A stretch of DNA of 64,000 nt from JAZKHE01 sp040385525 (GTDB lineage: Bacteria; Bacteroidota; Bacteroidia; UBA4408). Made by a program: the position numbers and the translations under genes. Position 1 is the stretch's first letter. Every line of letters begins with the position of its first letter. Shown here one piece after another: positions 27,790 through 37,320 of the stretch. The DNA lies in contig JAZKHE010000007.1 of NCBI GenBank assembly GCA_040385525.1, forward strand, positions 62,001 through 126,000, given 5' to 3'. A model generated the notes under the pieces. The model ran no database searches. It saw nothing but the letters and a program-made list of their open reading frames with translations, and was not told the DNA's origin.

Positions 27790-30555
27790 ATGATAGAAAG
27801 ACCAGGAAACAAATATAAAAGCAAGGATAGAGAAGGTAACAGAGTTAAAGAAACTCCTGACGAAAAACCTGATTTTTTAAATTCGGACGCAGAACAAAAA
27901 GATGTTACTGAAAATCCAACTATAGCTCAAAGCGAAAAAAAGGAAAAGAAAAAACAAACACCTTCTGCACCAAAAATAAATCGTTTAACTCAATTTAAAG
28001 CATTTGCACAAGATGCTAAAACACAAAAAATTACAGGGATAGTTTTATTGCTTTTCGCTGCATATTTATTAATTGCTTTTACTTCGTTTATTTTTACTTG
28101 GCAAACCGATCAAAACCTTGTAATGGGACCGTTGGGAGAATTATTTTCATCAAACGAAATTAAAGTTGATAATTGGTTAGGCAAAGTTGGCGCTGTATTG
28201 TCGCACTTTTTTATTTACAGCGGATTTGGAATTGCTTCGTTTTTATTCGTTTTTAATTTCTTTAATATAGGATTGTTTTTGTATCGCAAATTTGAGTTAA
28301 TGCCCATTAAAAAAACAGTTAAATCGTCGTTGTTTTTTTTGTTGTGGGTATCTTTTACACTGGCTTATTTTTTCAACGATAATTTATTGTTTTTAGGAGG
28401 CGTTGTTGGTTTTCAGGTTAACAACTGGTTAAATGCAATAGTTGGCTCAATAGGCACATTGCTTTTATTAATAAGCAGTTTGGTAATTTATTTTGTAGTG
28501 AATTTTAACTTTAGTTTGTTCAGTTCTAAAAGCAAAGCAGACGAATTGATAGAAAACGAAACAAGCACTGAACAACTAATTGAAGATGAAAATTTAGCTA
28601 TTAAAAACGTTTTAAAAGATAAAACATTAGCGAATCAAGCACCATCAACTGAAAGTAATTTCACTAAAGAAAATGTTCCTGAGCCCATTCTTAAAAAAGT
28701 TGAACCTGTTTTAGAAACAACTAAAAAACCTGAAATAGAATTAACAATCACTGAAAATAAATCAACAGATTTTGTAGTAGAAAATAAAGTTGAGGAAATC
28801 AAAATAAACAATTCAAATACTGAAGCTAAATTAGAAGAAGTAGTTATTGAAAAACCAATTCCCGAAGCGTTACCTAACGAAATTAGTTTATCTACAGAAG
28901 TAACAACTACAACTATTTTATCTGAAACAAAAGATGGAATTGATTTTTTAGTTGAAAAATCTGAAAACACAGAAGAAACAAATAATGTTGCAGGAGAAAC
29001 TATTGTAGCTGAAGACAAAGAGTTAGAAGAGCTTGCTGCACTTGGAGATTATGACCCAACTTTAGAATTATCAAGTTATCTTTTCCCTCCTATTGATTTG
29101 ATGGAAGACAGAGGAAACGACACGGTAAAAGTTAATAACGAAGAATTGCAAGGTAACAAGGATAAAATTCTTGCTACATTAAAAAACTACAATATTGATA
29201 TACAACAAATAAAAGCTACAATTGGTCCAACAGTTACTTTGTACGAAATTGTTCCAGCACCAGGTGTACGTATATCAAAAATTAAAAATTTAGAAGATGA
29301 TATCGCTCTGAGCCTATCTGCTTTGGGAATTCGTATTATTGCTCCGATTCCAGGAAAAGGAACAATTGGTATTGAAGTGCCCAATCAAAACCCAGAAATG
29401 GTACCGATGCGTTCGGTATTGTTATCAGAGAAGTTTCAAAACTCAGGAATGGATTTACCAGTTGCACTTGGTAAAACAATTACAGGCGAAACATTTGTTG
29501 CCGACTTAGCTAAAATGCCTCACTTGCTAATGGCGGGTTCTACAGGACAAGGTAAGTCTGTTGGCTTAAATTGTTTGTTGGTTTCCTTATTGTATAAAAA
29601 ACATCCATCGCAAGTAAAATTTGTTTTAGTAGATCCTAAAAAAGTCGAGTTAACTTTATTTAATATTATTGAACGTCACTTTTTAGCAAAACTTCCTGAT
29701 ACAGATAAAGCAATTATTACCGATACCAAAAAAGTTGTAAATACGCTTAACTCTTTGTGTTTAGAAATGGATGCGCGCTACGAATTGCTAGAAGAAGCAA
29801 TGGTTCGTAACATTAAGGAATATAATGCAAAGTTTATTTCTAGACGATTAAATCCTCAAAAAGGGCATAAATATTTGCCATACATTGTTGTGGTTATTGA
29901 TGAGTTTGCCGATTTTATTATGACTGCAGGTAAAGAAGTAGAAACTCCAATTGCGCGTATTGCTCAGTTAGCGCGTGCTGTTGGTATTCACTTAATTATT
30001 GCAACGCAACGCCCAGCTGTAAATATTATTACAGGTAACATTAAAGCCAACTTCCCAGCTCGTATTGCTTTTAGGGTTGCTTCAAAAATAGATTCTCGTA
30101 CCATTTTAGATTCGGGTGGTGCTGAGCAATTAATAGGTAAAGGCGATATGTTGTTTTCTAACGGAAACGATTTAATTCGTATTCAGTGCGCCTTTGTTGA
30201 TACTCCAGAAGTTGAAAGAGTTGCAGAATTTATTGGTTCGCAACGTGGTTATCCAAATGCATTTATGTTACCTGAAGTTCCTGATACCGAAGGAGAAGGT
30301 GGAACTAAAGATGATTTTGATCCAAGTCAACGTGATGCTTTTTTTGAAGAAGCAGCTCGATTAATTGTACAACATCAACAAGGTTCAACATCGTTAATTC
30401 AACGTAGATTAAAGTTAGGTTACAACCGTGCAGGTAGAATTATTGACCAATTAGAAGCATACGGAATAGTTGGACAATTTAGTGGTAGCAAGGCTCGCGA
30501 AGTTTTAATTAAAGATGAAGCAAGTTTGGAACAAAAATTGCAAGACTTAAAATAA
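27790..30555 (+). CDS. ftsK: DNA translocase FtsK
   Basis: Pumps DNA at the division septum and aids chromosome dimer resolution. The 921 residues contain an N-terminal hydrophilic stretch (1-75), about four membrane helices (~80-240), a long acidic linker (~245-425), the alpha/beta motor (~430-840) with Walker A GSTGQGKSV near residue 584 and Walker B YIVVVIDEFADF, and the C-terminal winged-helix gamma domain (~855-915, STSLIQRRLKLGYNRAGRII). Length and layout are normal for Bacteroidota. A TAAATTTG box lies at 27755-27762, though the TTG element is poor. Confidence 0.96.
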   Translation: MIERPGNKYKSKDREGNRVKETPDEKPDFLNSDAEQKDVTENPTIAQSEKKEKKKQTPSAPKINRLTQFKAFAQDAKTQKITGIVLLLFAAYLLIAFTSFIFTWQTDQNLVMGPLGELFSSNEIKVDNWLGKVGAVLSHFFIYSGFGIASFLFVFNFFNIGLFLYRKFELMPIKKTVKSSLFFLLWVSFTLAYFFNDNLLFLGGVVGFQVNNWLNAIVGSIGTLLLLISSLVIYFVVNFNFSLFSSKSKADELIENETSTEQLIEDENLAIKNVLKDKTLANQAPSTESNFTKENVPEPILKKVEPVLETTKKPEIELTITENKSTDFVVENKVEEIKINNSNTEAKLEEVVIEKPIPEALPNEISLSTEVTTTTILSETKDGIDFLVEKSENTEETNNVAGETIVAEDKELEELAALGDYDPTLELSSYLFPPIDLMEDRGNDTVKVNNEELQGNKDKILATLKNYNIDIQQIKATIGPTVTLYEIVPAPGVRISKIKNLEDDIALSLSALGIRIIAPIPGKGTIGIEVPNQNPEMVPMRSVLLSEKFQNSGMDLPVALGKTITGETFVADLAKMPHLLMAGSTGQGKSVGLNCLLVSLLYKKHPSQVKFVLVDPKKVELTLFNIIERHFLAKLPDTDKAIITDTKKVVNTLNSLCLEMDARYELLEEAMVRNIKEYNAKFISRRLNPQKGHKYLPYIVVVIDEFADFIMTAGKEVETPIARIAQLARAVGIHLIIATQRPAVNIITGNIKANFPARIAFRVASKIDSRTILDSGGAEQLIGKGDMLFSNGNDLIRIQCAFVDTPEVERVAEFIGSQRGYPNAFMLPEVPDTEGEGGTKDDFDPSQRDAFFEEAARLIVQHQQGSTSLIQRRLKLGYNRAGRIIDQLEAYGIVGQFSGSKAREVLIKDEASLEQKLQDLK

Positions 30556-30622
30556 CAAAGTTTGAATTAACATAAATTCTATCTTTGCAAACTTAAAAAT
30601 TAAGAACAGATATTTTAAATAT

Positions 30623-31306
30623 ATGAAAATTACAAAAATATTTAGCGCAGCAACAATTTTAGTATTGAGTGTTAATTCTGTTAACGCACAACAAGCAAAA
30701 GCGGTTGATCAAGATCCAAAAGCAAAAAAAATATTAGATGATGTAAGTGCTAAAACAAAAACGTACACATCAATTAATGCTGATTTTAGCTATACACTCG
30801 AAAATAAATCGAAAAAGACGAGTGAAACACACACAGGTAAATTAACTTCTAAAGGAAATAAGTTTAAGTTAGAAGTAGCTAACCAAACTATTATTAATGA
30901 TGGAAAAACATCTTGGACAATTTTACCAGAATCTAAAGAAGTGCAAATAAATTCAGTTTCGGCGTCAGATAAAGATGAAAGCATTAATCCATCAAACATA
31001 TTTACTATTTACGAAAAAGGATTTAAATACCAATTCGAAAAAGAACAAACAGCAAAGAGTGGCGCAGTTCAACAGGTAATTAAATTATTTCCTACAGAAC
31101 CGAAAAAGAAAAATTTTCACCAAGCTATTTTAACTATCGACAAAACAAAAAAACAAATTGTTTCGCTTAAAGTTTTTGGTAAAGACGGACAAGATGTTAC
31201 GTATAACGTTAAAAAATTTGAACCAAATACAATAACAAATGATACTCCGTTTACCTTTACACAAGCTACTTACAAAGGCTACGAAATTGTAGATTTGAGA
31301 GAATAG
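30623..31306 (+). CDS. lolA: LolA family outer-membrane lipoprotein carrier protein
   Basis: A 227-residue periplasmic protein with signal peptide (1-22, ending VNAQ) and a LolA-type half-barrel: DDVSAKTKTYTSINADFSYTL, then TGKLTSKGNKFKLEV and NPSNIFTIYEKGF. LolA carries lipoproteins from the inner to the outer membrane; a TAnnTTTG box (TATCTTTG at 30580) precedes it with a short 15-bp spacer to TTG. It follows ftsK by 67 bp, an arrangement I recall in this phylum. Followed by a bidirectional terminator. Confidence 0.88.
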   Translation: MKITKIFSAATILVLSVNSVNAQQAKAVDQDPKAKKILDDVSAKTKTYTSINADFSYTLENKSKKTSETHTGKLTSKGNKFKLEVANQTIINDGKTSWTILPESKEVQINSVSASDKDESINPSNIFTIYEKGFKYQFEKEQTAKSGAVQQVIKLFPTEPKKKNFHQAILTIDKTKKQIVSLKVFGKDGQDVTYNVKKFEPNTITNDTPFTFTQATYKGYEIVDLRE

Positions 31307-31324
31307 TTATTCAATTAAATAGAT

Positions 31325-31353
31325 AAAAAAAAGCCGCAGTAGCGGCTTTTTTT
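31325..31353. terminator. Bidirectional terminator between lolA and FAH-family gene
   Basis: A run of A, then AGCCGC and GCGGCT separated by a short AGTA loop, then seven T. It overlaps the last bases of the convergent FAH-family gene and can serve both strands. Confidence 0.9.
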
Positions 31354-31963
31354 ATTTTACTTCAAAGTCTAATAAAAGTTTATCGCCAATATAAGCTTGT
31401 AGCCTATCGCCAATATGCACTTGACCTACTCCGGCTGGTGTTCCTGTATAAATTAAATCACCAGTTTTAAGCGTAACAAATTGAGAAACGTATGCAATTA
31501 TTTTATCAAACGAAAACAACATTTGGTCGGTGTTGCCTTGTTGACGAATTTCTCCGTTAATTTTTAAATGAAATGGTATTGAATTTACATTTACAATATC
31601 AGTTAAAGCTAACATTTCGCCCAATGGTGCAGAGCTGTCAAATGATTTTGCTTTTTCCCAAGGCAAACCCTTTTCTTTGCATTGATCTTGCACATCGCGT
31701 GCAGTAAAATCAATACCTACTGTAATTTTATCGTAATATTTATGCGCAAATTTTTCTTCGATGTGTTTACCCATTTTACAAATTTGCAATACAATTTCTA
31801 CTTCGTGGTGAATGTTATTTGAAAATGCAGGAATATAAAACGGCTCGTTATTTTTTACTAAAGCAGTATCTGGTTTTAAAAAAAATACAGGTTCTGTTGG
31901 TACTGCATTATTTAATTCTTTAGCATGATCTACGTAGTTTCTGCCGATGCAAATTATTTTCAT
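31352..31963 (-). CDS. Fumarylacetoacetate hydrolase family protein (FAHD1-like)
   Basis: A 203-residue single-domain FAH protein. It begins KIICIGRNYVDHAKEL and has the metal-binding acids in HHEVEIVLQI and the GIDFTARDVQ motif, then YTGTPAGVGQVHIGD near the C-terminus. Short members of this family act as acylpyruvases or oxaloacetate decarboxylases; the sequence does not decide between them. Its 36-bp upstream gap to the glycosyltransferase gene contains a TAGATTTGAG repeat of unknown meaning. Confidence 0.88.
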   Translation of the reverse strand: MKIICIGRNYVDHAKELNNAVPTEPVFFLKPDTALVKNNEPFYIPAFSNNIHHEVEIVLQICKMGKHIEEKFAHKYYDKITVGIDFTARDVQDQCKEKGLPWEKAKSFDSSAPLGEMLALTDIVNVNSIPFHLKINGEIRQQGNTDQMLFSFDKIIAYVSQFVTLKTGDLIYTGTPAGVGQVHIGDRLQAYIGDKLLLDFEVK

Positions 31964-31999
31964 AATTTAGATTTGAGTAGTGAGATATTAGATTTGAGT

Positions 32000-32962
32000 T
32001 TAGACTCTTTTCTCAATTAAGTAATTATTCCTTACACTTGAGTTACGACCAATAAGCTCACCAATAAAACCTGCCAAAAACAATTGTGTACCAATTACCA
32101 TTGCAATTAAAGCCAAATAAAATAAAGGCTGATCGGTTACATCACGCAAAGGCAAATGCTTTAAACTTTTGTAAACTTTCTCTCCTATTAACCATAACGA
32201 AACTAAACCGCCAAACAAAAACATAAGCGTACCTATTGTACCGAAAAAGTGCATCGGGCGTTTTCCGAATTTAGAAACAAAAGTGATGGTTAATAAATCT
32301 AAAAATCCATTTATAAATCGTTCTAAACCAAATTTAGTAGTACCATATTTTCGCTCTTGGTGAGCTACTTCTTTCTCACCAATTTTTTTAAATCCTGCCC
32401 ATTTAGCAATTACAGGTATGTAGCGATGCATTTCGCCATACACTTCAATACTTTTTACTACATCAATTTTATAAGCTTTTAAACCACAGTTAAAATCGTT
32501 TAGTGTAATTCCGCTCATACGGCGAGTTACACCATTAAACAATTTTGTAGGAATAGTTTTGCTTAAAGGGTCGTGACGCTTTTTTTTCCAGCCCGAAACT
32601 AAATCAAAACCATCTTGCGTAATCATTTTATATAAATCAGGAATTTCTTCTGGACTATCTTGTAAATCAGCGTCCATAGTAATTACCACTTTGCCTTGCA
32701 CGGCTTCAAAACCAACATGCAATGCAGCAGATTTACCATAGTTACGACGGAATTTAATCCCTTTTACTTCTGTAAATTTTTGCTTTAATTCACTTATAAC
32801 GTTCCATGAATTGTCGGTACTGCCATCATCAACCAAAATTACTTCGTAAGTAAATTGGTTGGCCTGCATTACTTTTCTAATCCAATCAACCAATTCGGGC
32901 AACGATTCGTCCTCATTAAAAAGAGGAACAACTATAGATATATCCAAATTACTCATGCTCAT
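32000..32962 (-). CDS. Family 2 glycosyltransferase, DPM1/ArnC-like
   Basis: A 320-residue polyprenyl-phosphate-type glycosyltransferase. The GT-A domain carries SIVVPLFNEDESLPEL, VDDGSTDNSW and MDADLQDSPEEIP, then the acceptor region LNDFNCGLKAY. Two transmembrane helices (~235-257 and ~275-300) lie in the C-terminus. Probably transfers a sugar to undecaprenyl phosphate for glycan or lipid modification. Its start overlaps the end of the DUF4199 gene by 14 bp, showing co-translation with that membrane protein. Confidence 0.9.
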   Translation of the reverse strand: MSMSNLDISIVVPLFNEDESLPELVDWIRKVMQANQFTYEVILVDDGSTDNSWNVISELKQKFTEVKGIKFRRNYGKSAALHVGFEAVQGKVVITMDADLQDSPEEIPDLYKMITQDGFDLVSGWKKKRHDPLSKTIPTKLFNGVTRRMSGITLNDFNCGLKAYKIDVVKSIEVYGEMHRYIPVIAKWAGFKKIGEKEVAHQERKYGTTKFGLERFINGFLDLLTITFVSKFGKRPMHFFGTIGTLMFLFGGLVSLWLIGEKVYKSLKHLPLRDVTDQPLFYLALIAMVIGTQLFLAGFIGELIGRNSSVRNNYLIEKRV

Positions 32963-33518
32963 TATTTTCTGTAGTTGAACCTTGATTGTTTACTGGTTCA
33001 AGAATAATAGTTTTACGTAAAAAAGCTGAAGTTATTAAACTTATAAAAATACCACCACTTAATTTAGAAAAAAACAATGATTGAGTCAAACTTATTAAGT
33101 CAATCTTAGATACTTCTTCAACTAATTGAGCATAAGCCAAATCGGCAATTTCTTCATCTTTAACAAAAATTTCTATGTACTTTTGCCCAGCCTCCTGCGT
33201 TTCAATAATATGATTATCTAAAATCGACATGTCAATTACTTTCACAAAAATATAAAACAAAAAAGTAAACAATGAAGCAGAAAAAATAGAAAATATTGCT
33301 CCGACTGAAACTCCTTTCCAATAGGTAAGTAAACCATCATTAAGTTTATCTCTATAAAATCTTGTGCCTCTAACAATAAAAACAATAGGAATCCATATTC
33401 CTAAAATCGTATAATTACCAATTGGATTTACATCTAGTATGTACAAAAGAATAAAAAAAGCAAAACTTGCTAGCGCCGATTGGCTGCCAATATTGATATA
33501 ATGCTTATAAAAGTTCAT
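32949..33518 (-). CDS. DUF4199 membrane protein
   Basis: A 189-residue protein with three or four membrane helices: FAFFILLYILDV near the N-terminus, a YTILGIWIPIVFIVRGTRFYRDKLNDG segment typical of DUF4199, WKGVSVGAIFSIFSASLFTFLFY, and a last helix around 160-180. The loop between is acidic. Function unknown. First gene of a two- or three-gene operon with the glycosyltransferase, which hints at a role in glycan export or assembly. A second DUF4199 gene is at 49378. Confidence 0.78.
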   Translation of the reverse strand: MNFYKHYINIGSQSALASFAFFILLYILDVNPIGNYTILGIWIPIVFIVRGTRFYRDKLNDGLLTYWKGVSVGAIFSIFSASLFTFLFYIFVKVIDMSILDNHIIETQEAGQKYIEIFVKDEEIADLAYAQLVEEVSKIDLISLTQSLFFSKLSGGIFISLITSAFLRKTIILEPVNNQGSTTENNEHE

Positions 33519-33576
33519 AGTTTATTTGGGTTCTGGAACAAATGTAAGCTAATTTGTAAAAATTAAATGCTTGAAA

Positions 33577-33608
33577 TTGCAAATATTTATTAAAAACTAC
33601 TACTTTTG
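33577..33608 (+). promoter_or_regulatory. Promoter of the SRP RNA gene
   Basis: TTG at 33577-33579, a 21-bp spacer, then TACTTTTG at 33601-33608, matching the Bacteroidota TAnnTTTG consensus immediately upstream of the RNA. Confidence 0.78.
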
Positions 33609-33610
33609 TG

Positions 33611-33707
33611 GCGGGTAAGTTTTGTACGACCAGCTCCTGCTGAACCCTCCCAGGTCCGGAAGGAAGCAAGAGTAGGTGGTTGAGCGGTGCGATACATCAC
33701 TTACCCT
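33611..33707 (+). ncRNA. ffs: Signal recognition particle 4.5S RNA (small bacterial type)
   Basis: The core CTCCCAGGTCCGGAAGGAAG carries the conserved GGAAGCA loop and asymmetric bulge that bind Ffh. The ends GGGTAAG (33613) and CTTACCC (33700-33706) pair to close the hairpin, and a T run after it acts as terminator. The size, about 97 nucleotides, is normal for the small bacterial form. The 5' end is estimated from the TACTTTTG box at 33601-33608; exact ends are uncertain by a few bases. Confidence 0.94.
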
Positions 33708-33782
33708 TTTTTATTTCTCTTTTTTTCAAAATCTTGTATCTTTTATTCCTAATTTGCATTATGCTTATAAATTAAGCTGTTT

Positions 33783-34358
33783 ATGACAATGCAAAGTCAA
33801 TTTCATCAGAGCGAAAACAATATAACTCAAGATTTAATTTGGGTACAAAAAGCAAAAGAGCATCCCGCTCATTTTGAGGCATTGTACAATAAATATTACG
33901 AGCAAATTTTAAAATACGTTTATCAGCGTGTTGAATCGAAAGAAGAAGCTTACGATATTACTGCACAAGTATTTACAAAAGCCATGCTACATTTAAGTAA
34001 TTACGAATTTAAAGGTTTACCATTTTCTGCTTGGTTGTATAGAATTGCTGCCAACGAGCTAAATATGCTCTTTAGAAAAAATAAAGTGCAACACGTTATT
34101 AATGCCGATATAAATTCGTTACACCAAATTAAAGAAGAGATACATTTTAACGAAGATGACGAAGAAAAAATAAATTTAATTTTAAGTGAAATAAGCAATT
34201 TAAACGAAGACGAAATTCAATTAATTGAAATGCGTTTTTTTGAAAAAAGAAGTTTTAAAGAAATTAGCGAAATACTTGATATTACTGAAAATAACGCAAA
34301 AGTTAAAACATACAGAGTATTGGATAAGTTGAAAGAAAAGCTTTTGAAAAAAAATTAA
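33783..34358 (+). CDS. ECF RNA polymerase sigma factor
   Basis: A 191-residue sigma-70 family ECF factor. Region 2 is FEALYNKYYEQILKYVYQR ... FSAWLYRIAANELNMLFRK, region 4 is EIQLIEMRFFEKRSFKEISEIL followed by the recognition helix NNAKVKTYRVLDKLKEKL. It starts a same-strand cluster: 10 bp after its stop comes a small membrane protein, then an OmpA-like protein, a GloVer-repeat protein and a SpoIIE phosphatase. Such factors usually direct their own operon, but I see no shared promoter motif that shows it here. Confidence 0.9.
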   Translation: MTMQSQFHQSENNITQDLIWVQKAKEHPAHFEALYNKYYEQILKYVYQRVESKEEAYDITAQVFTKAMLHLSNYEFKGLPFSAWLYRIAANELNMLFRKNKVQHVINADINSLHQIKEEIHFNEDDEEKINLILSEISNLNEDEIQLIEMRFFEKRSFKEISEILDITENNAKVKTYRVLDKLKEKLLKKN

Positions 34359-34368
34359 AAAAAGACAA

Positions 34369-34650
34369 ATGAAACCAAAAATAAATACCAACCGAGAACC
34401 ATTATCTGAAAAAGATATTGAAAAAGGTAAAAACTTTAAAACGGTTTATCAGAACTATTATAAAATACCCAAACCCTTATACAAAAACAAAAAGTTTTTG
34501 GGAGCTATAATTATAATTTCAATATTAACACTAGTCTTAATTTTAGATAGTATTGAAAGTAATAAACCTGAAACGAATAAAAATAATACAGACACTACAA
34601 ACACAACAATTACGGATACAGTAAAGAAAGATTCAATCATTAAAAAATAA
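34369..34650 (+). CDS. Small single-pass membrane protein after the ECF sigma gene
   Basis: A 93-residue protein with a basic N-terminal half of about 40 residues, one transmembrane helix (KFLGAIIIISILTLVLILD, ~43-62) and an Asn/Thr-rich tail that would face the periplasm. No known domain is visible. Its position 10 bp after an ECF sigma gene and its topology fit a membrane anti-sigma factor, but it lacks a recognisable zinc-type anti-sigma motif (no HxxxCxxC). Role inferred from position only. Confidence 0.6.
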   Translation: MKPKINTNREPLSEKDIEKGKNFKTVYQNYYKIPKPLYKNKKFLGAIIIISILTLVLILDSIESNKPETNKNNTDTTNTTITDTVKKDSIIKK

Positions 34651-34654
34651 ATTT

Positions 34655-35347
34655 ATGAACCATTTAAAAACTATACTACTATTAATTTGTTTTGCTATCA
34701 GTACAATTTCAATATCACAAACACTTCAACCAAGCGCAACACATGCCTTGCTTGATGTAACAGTAACTAACTTTAAAGGCAAACCATTAATTGGCGACAA
34801 AATTATTTTTGAAAGCAAAAAAAATAAAAAACGTTTTGTTGGCGTTTCACAAGAAAAAGGAAAATTCTCAATTCTTTTACCAAGAGAAGACACTTACAAT
34901 ATTAAGTTTCAAAGTTTTGATGATGCAACTGATTATAACACTTTAGAAATACCTGGTGGGCCAGGATTAGTGCACAGCGCAATAGATATACAATTGGAAT
35001 ATCCAACCAATATTACATTAAAAAATGTGTTGTTTGATACAGGTTTAGCCAGTTTAAAACCAAGCTCACTCCCATCGCTAAATGAATTAGCTAATTTTAT
35101 GAAACTAAAAATAACTATGCAAATAGAAATTGCTGGACATACAGATAATGTTGGTAGTGCAGAATCAAATTTAAAACTATCTCAACAACGTGCAGAAACC
35201 GTTCGTAATTATTTAATAAAACAAGGAATTACTGAAACCAGAATAACAGCAAAAGGTTATGGAGATAATATGCCTGTTGCTGATAATGGAACAGAAGCTG
35301 GCAAAAAACAAAACCGTAGAACAGAAGTAAGAGTTACTAAAGAATAA
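34655..35347 (+). CDS. OmpA family protein with carboxypeptidase-like N-terminal domain
   Basis: A 230-residue exported protein: signal peptide (1-21), a beta-sandwich of the CarboxypepD-regulatory type (~25-115, KGKPLIGDKIIFES), and a C-terminal OmpA domain (~125-228) with IEIAGHTDNVGS and SQQRAETVRNYLIKQGI, ending NRRTEVRV. The OmpA domain should bind the diaminopimelate of peptidoglycan, tying the outer membrane to the wall. Starts 4 bp after the small membrane protein, so very likely the same operon. Confidence 0.87.
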   Translation: MNHLKTILLLICFAISTISISQTLQPSATHALLDVTVTNFKGKPLIGDKIIFESKKNKKRFVGVSQEKGKFSILLPREDTYNIKFQSFDDATDYNTLEIPGGPGLVHSAIDIQLEYPTNITLKNVLFDTGLASLKPSSLPSLNELANFMKLKITMQIEIAGHTDNVGSAESNLKLSQQRAETVRNYLIKQGITETRITAKGYGDNMPVADNGTEAGKKQNRRTEVRVTKE

Positions 35348-35399
35348 TTAGTGGTTAGGTAATAGTTGTTAGATTAAGTAAAATATAAAATTAAAGTTT

Positions 35400-37307
35400 A
35401 TGAAAAAGAATTCAATTTTTACAATTTTATTGTGCTTTATTTATAATTGCTCGCAAGCGCAAGTAGAAAACAAGCTACTAATAGCTATTAAATTTAAAAT
35501 AGAAAATGGTAGTTTAGATAATTCAATAATAACTTTAAAAAAAAACGAGATAAACATTCAATCCTATACTAATACTTCAAGAATAAACCTTGCACTTGAT
35601 TTAAATAGTGAATATTTATTAATTTTTTCTAAGCCAGGTTATATTACAAAAAAAGTGGCTGTTTCTACATTAATTCCAAAAGGTAGAGAATTAGAAGAGT
35701 TTATACCCATTACCAATGAAATAAATTTGTTTAAAAACTACACCGATATAAATATCGATTTTTTTAATCAACCCATATCGAAAATTTCATTATCCACAAA
35801 AACTAACGAATTTGAATATGATACGGATTATACAGCAAGTATTTCTGAAGAGTTGAATTCTATAATGCGAAAGATTCTTGAAAAGCAAAATGAAGAAAAA
35901 ACAAAAAAATCAACATCTAATGATGACGAAATATTTAAATACAAACAGCCAAGTGAAACTAATTTACTCACAAAAACTATAACCCATATTGATGCTCCAA
36001 TTGAGCAAAGAAACAAAGCAAATGAAAACAACTTCATTCTTGATTTATTCGAACCAGGAAATGATAAAGGAGTTACCGTTATGTATAGGTATAACTACAA
36101 AACAAAACAACTAAAATATTATGATTTAAAAATTGAAAACAATATTGATACAACTTTTAAATTAAACGGCTGGCAAAATAAACTTGGAGCAAGAGATACA
36201 ATGCTATTTAATGATTTTGAAGATTCTGATGGAAAAATGAATCAACAACAATTACACATTAACAGTAAGGATGAAATTTATGGTATTGAACTAAGTGAAA
36301 GTAATGGACAATATAAAAATGCAATCTATCAATTCATCCCTGATTTAAACAAATTAGTTATTAAAGAGATTTTTTCAAGCGCAAAAAGACAATATGGAGT
36401 ATTTAACGATTGTGCTATAATTGATAAAAATGATAATTTTCAAGTTTTATTTAACATTAGTAATTCTGATGCATACAATAATGCATTTCGAATTGGAGCC
36501 AATTATGCTGGTCCAAGAGAAGTTCTAACAAGTTCAATAATAAGTTATAATAAAAATAAATTTAACTCCAAACCATTAAAATTTAAAGGTGATAATATAC
36601 AATTACTTGGCTATTATACTTACGATTTTAATTTTAAAAACAATACCATTTATTATTATATTTATAATGATTTATTAAACCAATCGCCCTGTATTTTTGA
36701 ATACAACTTAAAAAATAACTCAGCTAAAATATTAAAACAAAATTTTAATTATAATTATGATGATAATATAGTAAAAAAACTAATTGTTTTAAACGATGGG
36801 AATTTATTTGGTATTACAAATTTTAATGGCCTCTTTACTTTCAATTTAAAAACAAATGAATATTCAACTTTAAATTCAAATGGAACATCAAAACTTTATG
36901 GAATATACAAACCCTCTTTAGTTGAGACAAAAAAAGGCACAATATTCGGTACTACTGAGCATTCATATAAAGATATGGAGAGTGATATAACAGAATTTGT
37001 ATTTTTTGAATTTGATAGAAAAACAAATACATTAACCGAAAAATTTATTTTTAATTCAGAAAAAGGAAACTTTCCTAGTAACTCGTTAATAGAAGCTAAA
37101 AATGGCAAATTATATGGGACAACTTATAGTGGTGGTAAATACGGCGGCGGAACGCTCTATGAATATGATATAGAAAAAAACAGTTATACTAAACTAATTG
37201 ATTTTGATGCACAAAAAAATGGAGGTTTACCTTTAGGAAATTTAATTGAAGATAAAAAAGGGAATTTATATGGTATATTAGTAATCCCTTATCTAATAAA
37301 ATATTAA
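35400..37307 (+). CDS. Secreted GloVer-repeat protein
   Basis: A 635-residue exported protein (signal peptide ~1-21, ending CSQAQ) with an N-terminal region (~25-120) resembling a carboxypeptidase-like fold, a long central part with no known domain, and C-terminal repeats of the GloVer type: KNGKLYGTTYSGGKYGGGTLYEYD and KKGNLYGILV, likely a beta-propeller. It lies 52 bp after the OmpA gene and 13 bp before the phosphatase gene. It may sense or bind something outside the membrane, but this is inference from position and localisation. Confidence 0.72.
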   Translation: MKKNSIFTILLCFIYNCSQAQVENKLLIAIKFKIENGSLDNSIITLKKNEINIQSYTNTSRINLALDLNSEYLLIFSKPGYITKKVAVSTLIPKGRELEEFIPITNEINLFKNYTDINIDFFNQPISKISLSTKTNEFEYDTDYTASISEELNSIMRKILEKQNEEKTKKSTSNDDEIFKYKQPSETNLLTKTITHIDAPIEQRNKANENNFILDLFEPGNDKGVTVMYRYNYKTKQLKYYDLKIENNIDTTFKLNGWQNKLGARDTMLFNDFEDSDGKMNQQQLHINSKDEIYGIELSESNGQYKNAIYQFIPDLNKLVIKEIFSSAKRQYGVFNDCAIIDKNDNFQVLFNISNSDAYNNAFRIGANYAGPREVLTSSIISYNKNKFNSKPLKFKGDNIQLLGYYTYDFNFKNNTIYYYIYNDLLNQSPCIFEYNLKNNSAKILKQNFNYNYDDNIVKKLIVLNDGNLFGITNFNGLFTFNLKTNEYSTLNSNGTSKLYGIYKPSLVETKKGTIFGTTEHSYKDMESDITEFVFFEFDRKTNTLTEKFIFNSEKGNFPSNSLIEAKNGKLYGTTYSGGKYGGGTLYEYDIEKNSYTKLIDFDAQKNGGLPLGNLIEDKKGNLYGILVIPYLIKY

Positions 37308-37320
37308 TTGAAAAAATTTC

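Noticed and set aside
28635..29018. Antisense open frame of 127 residues inside ftsK
   Set aside because: It is the reverse of the acidic FtsK linker; low-complexity composition, no domain.
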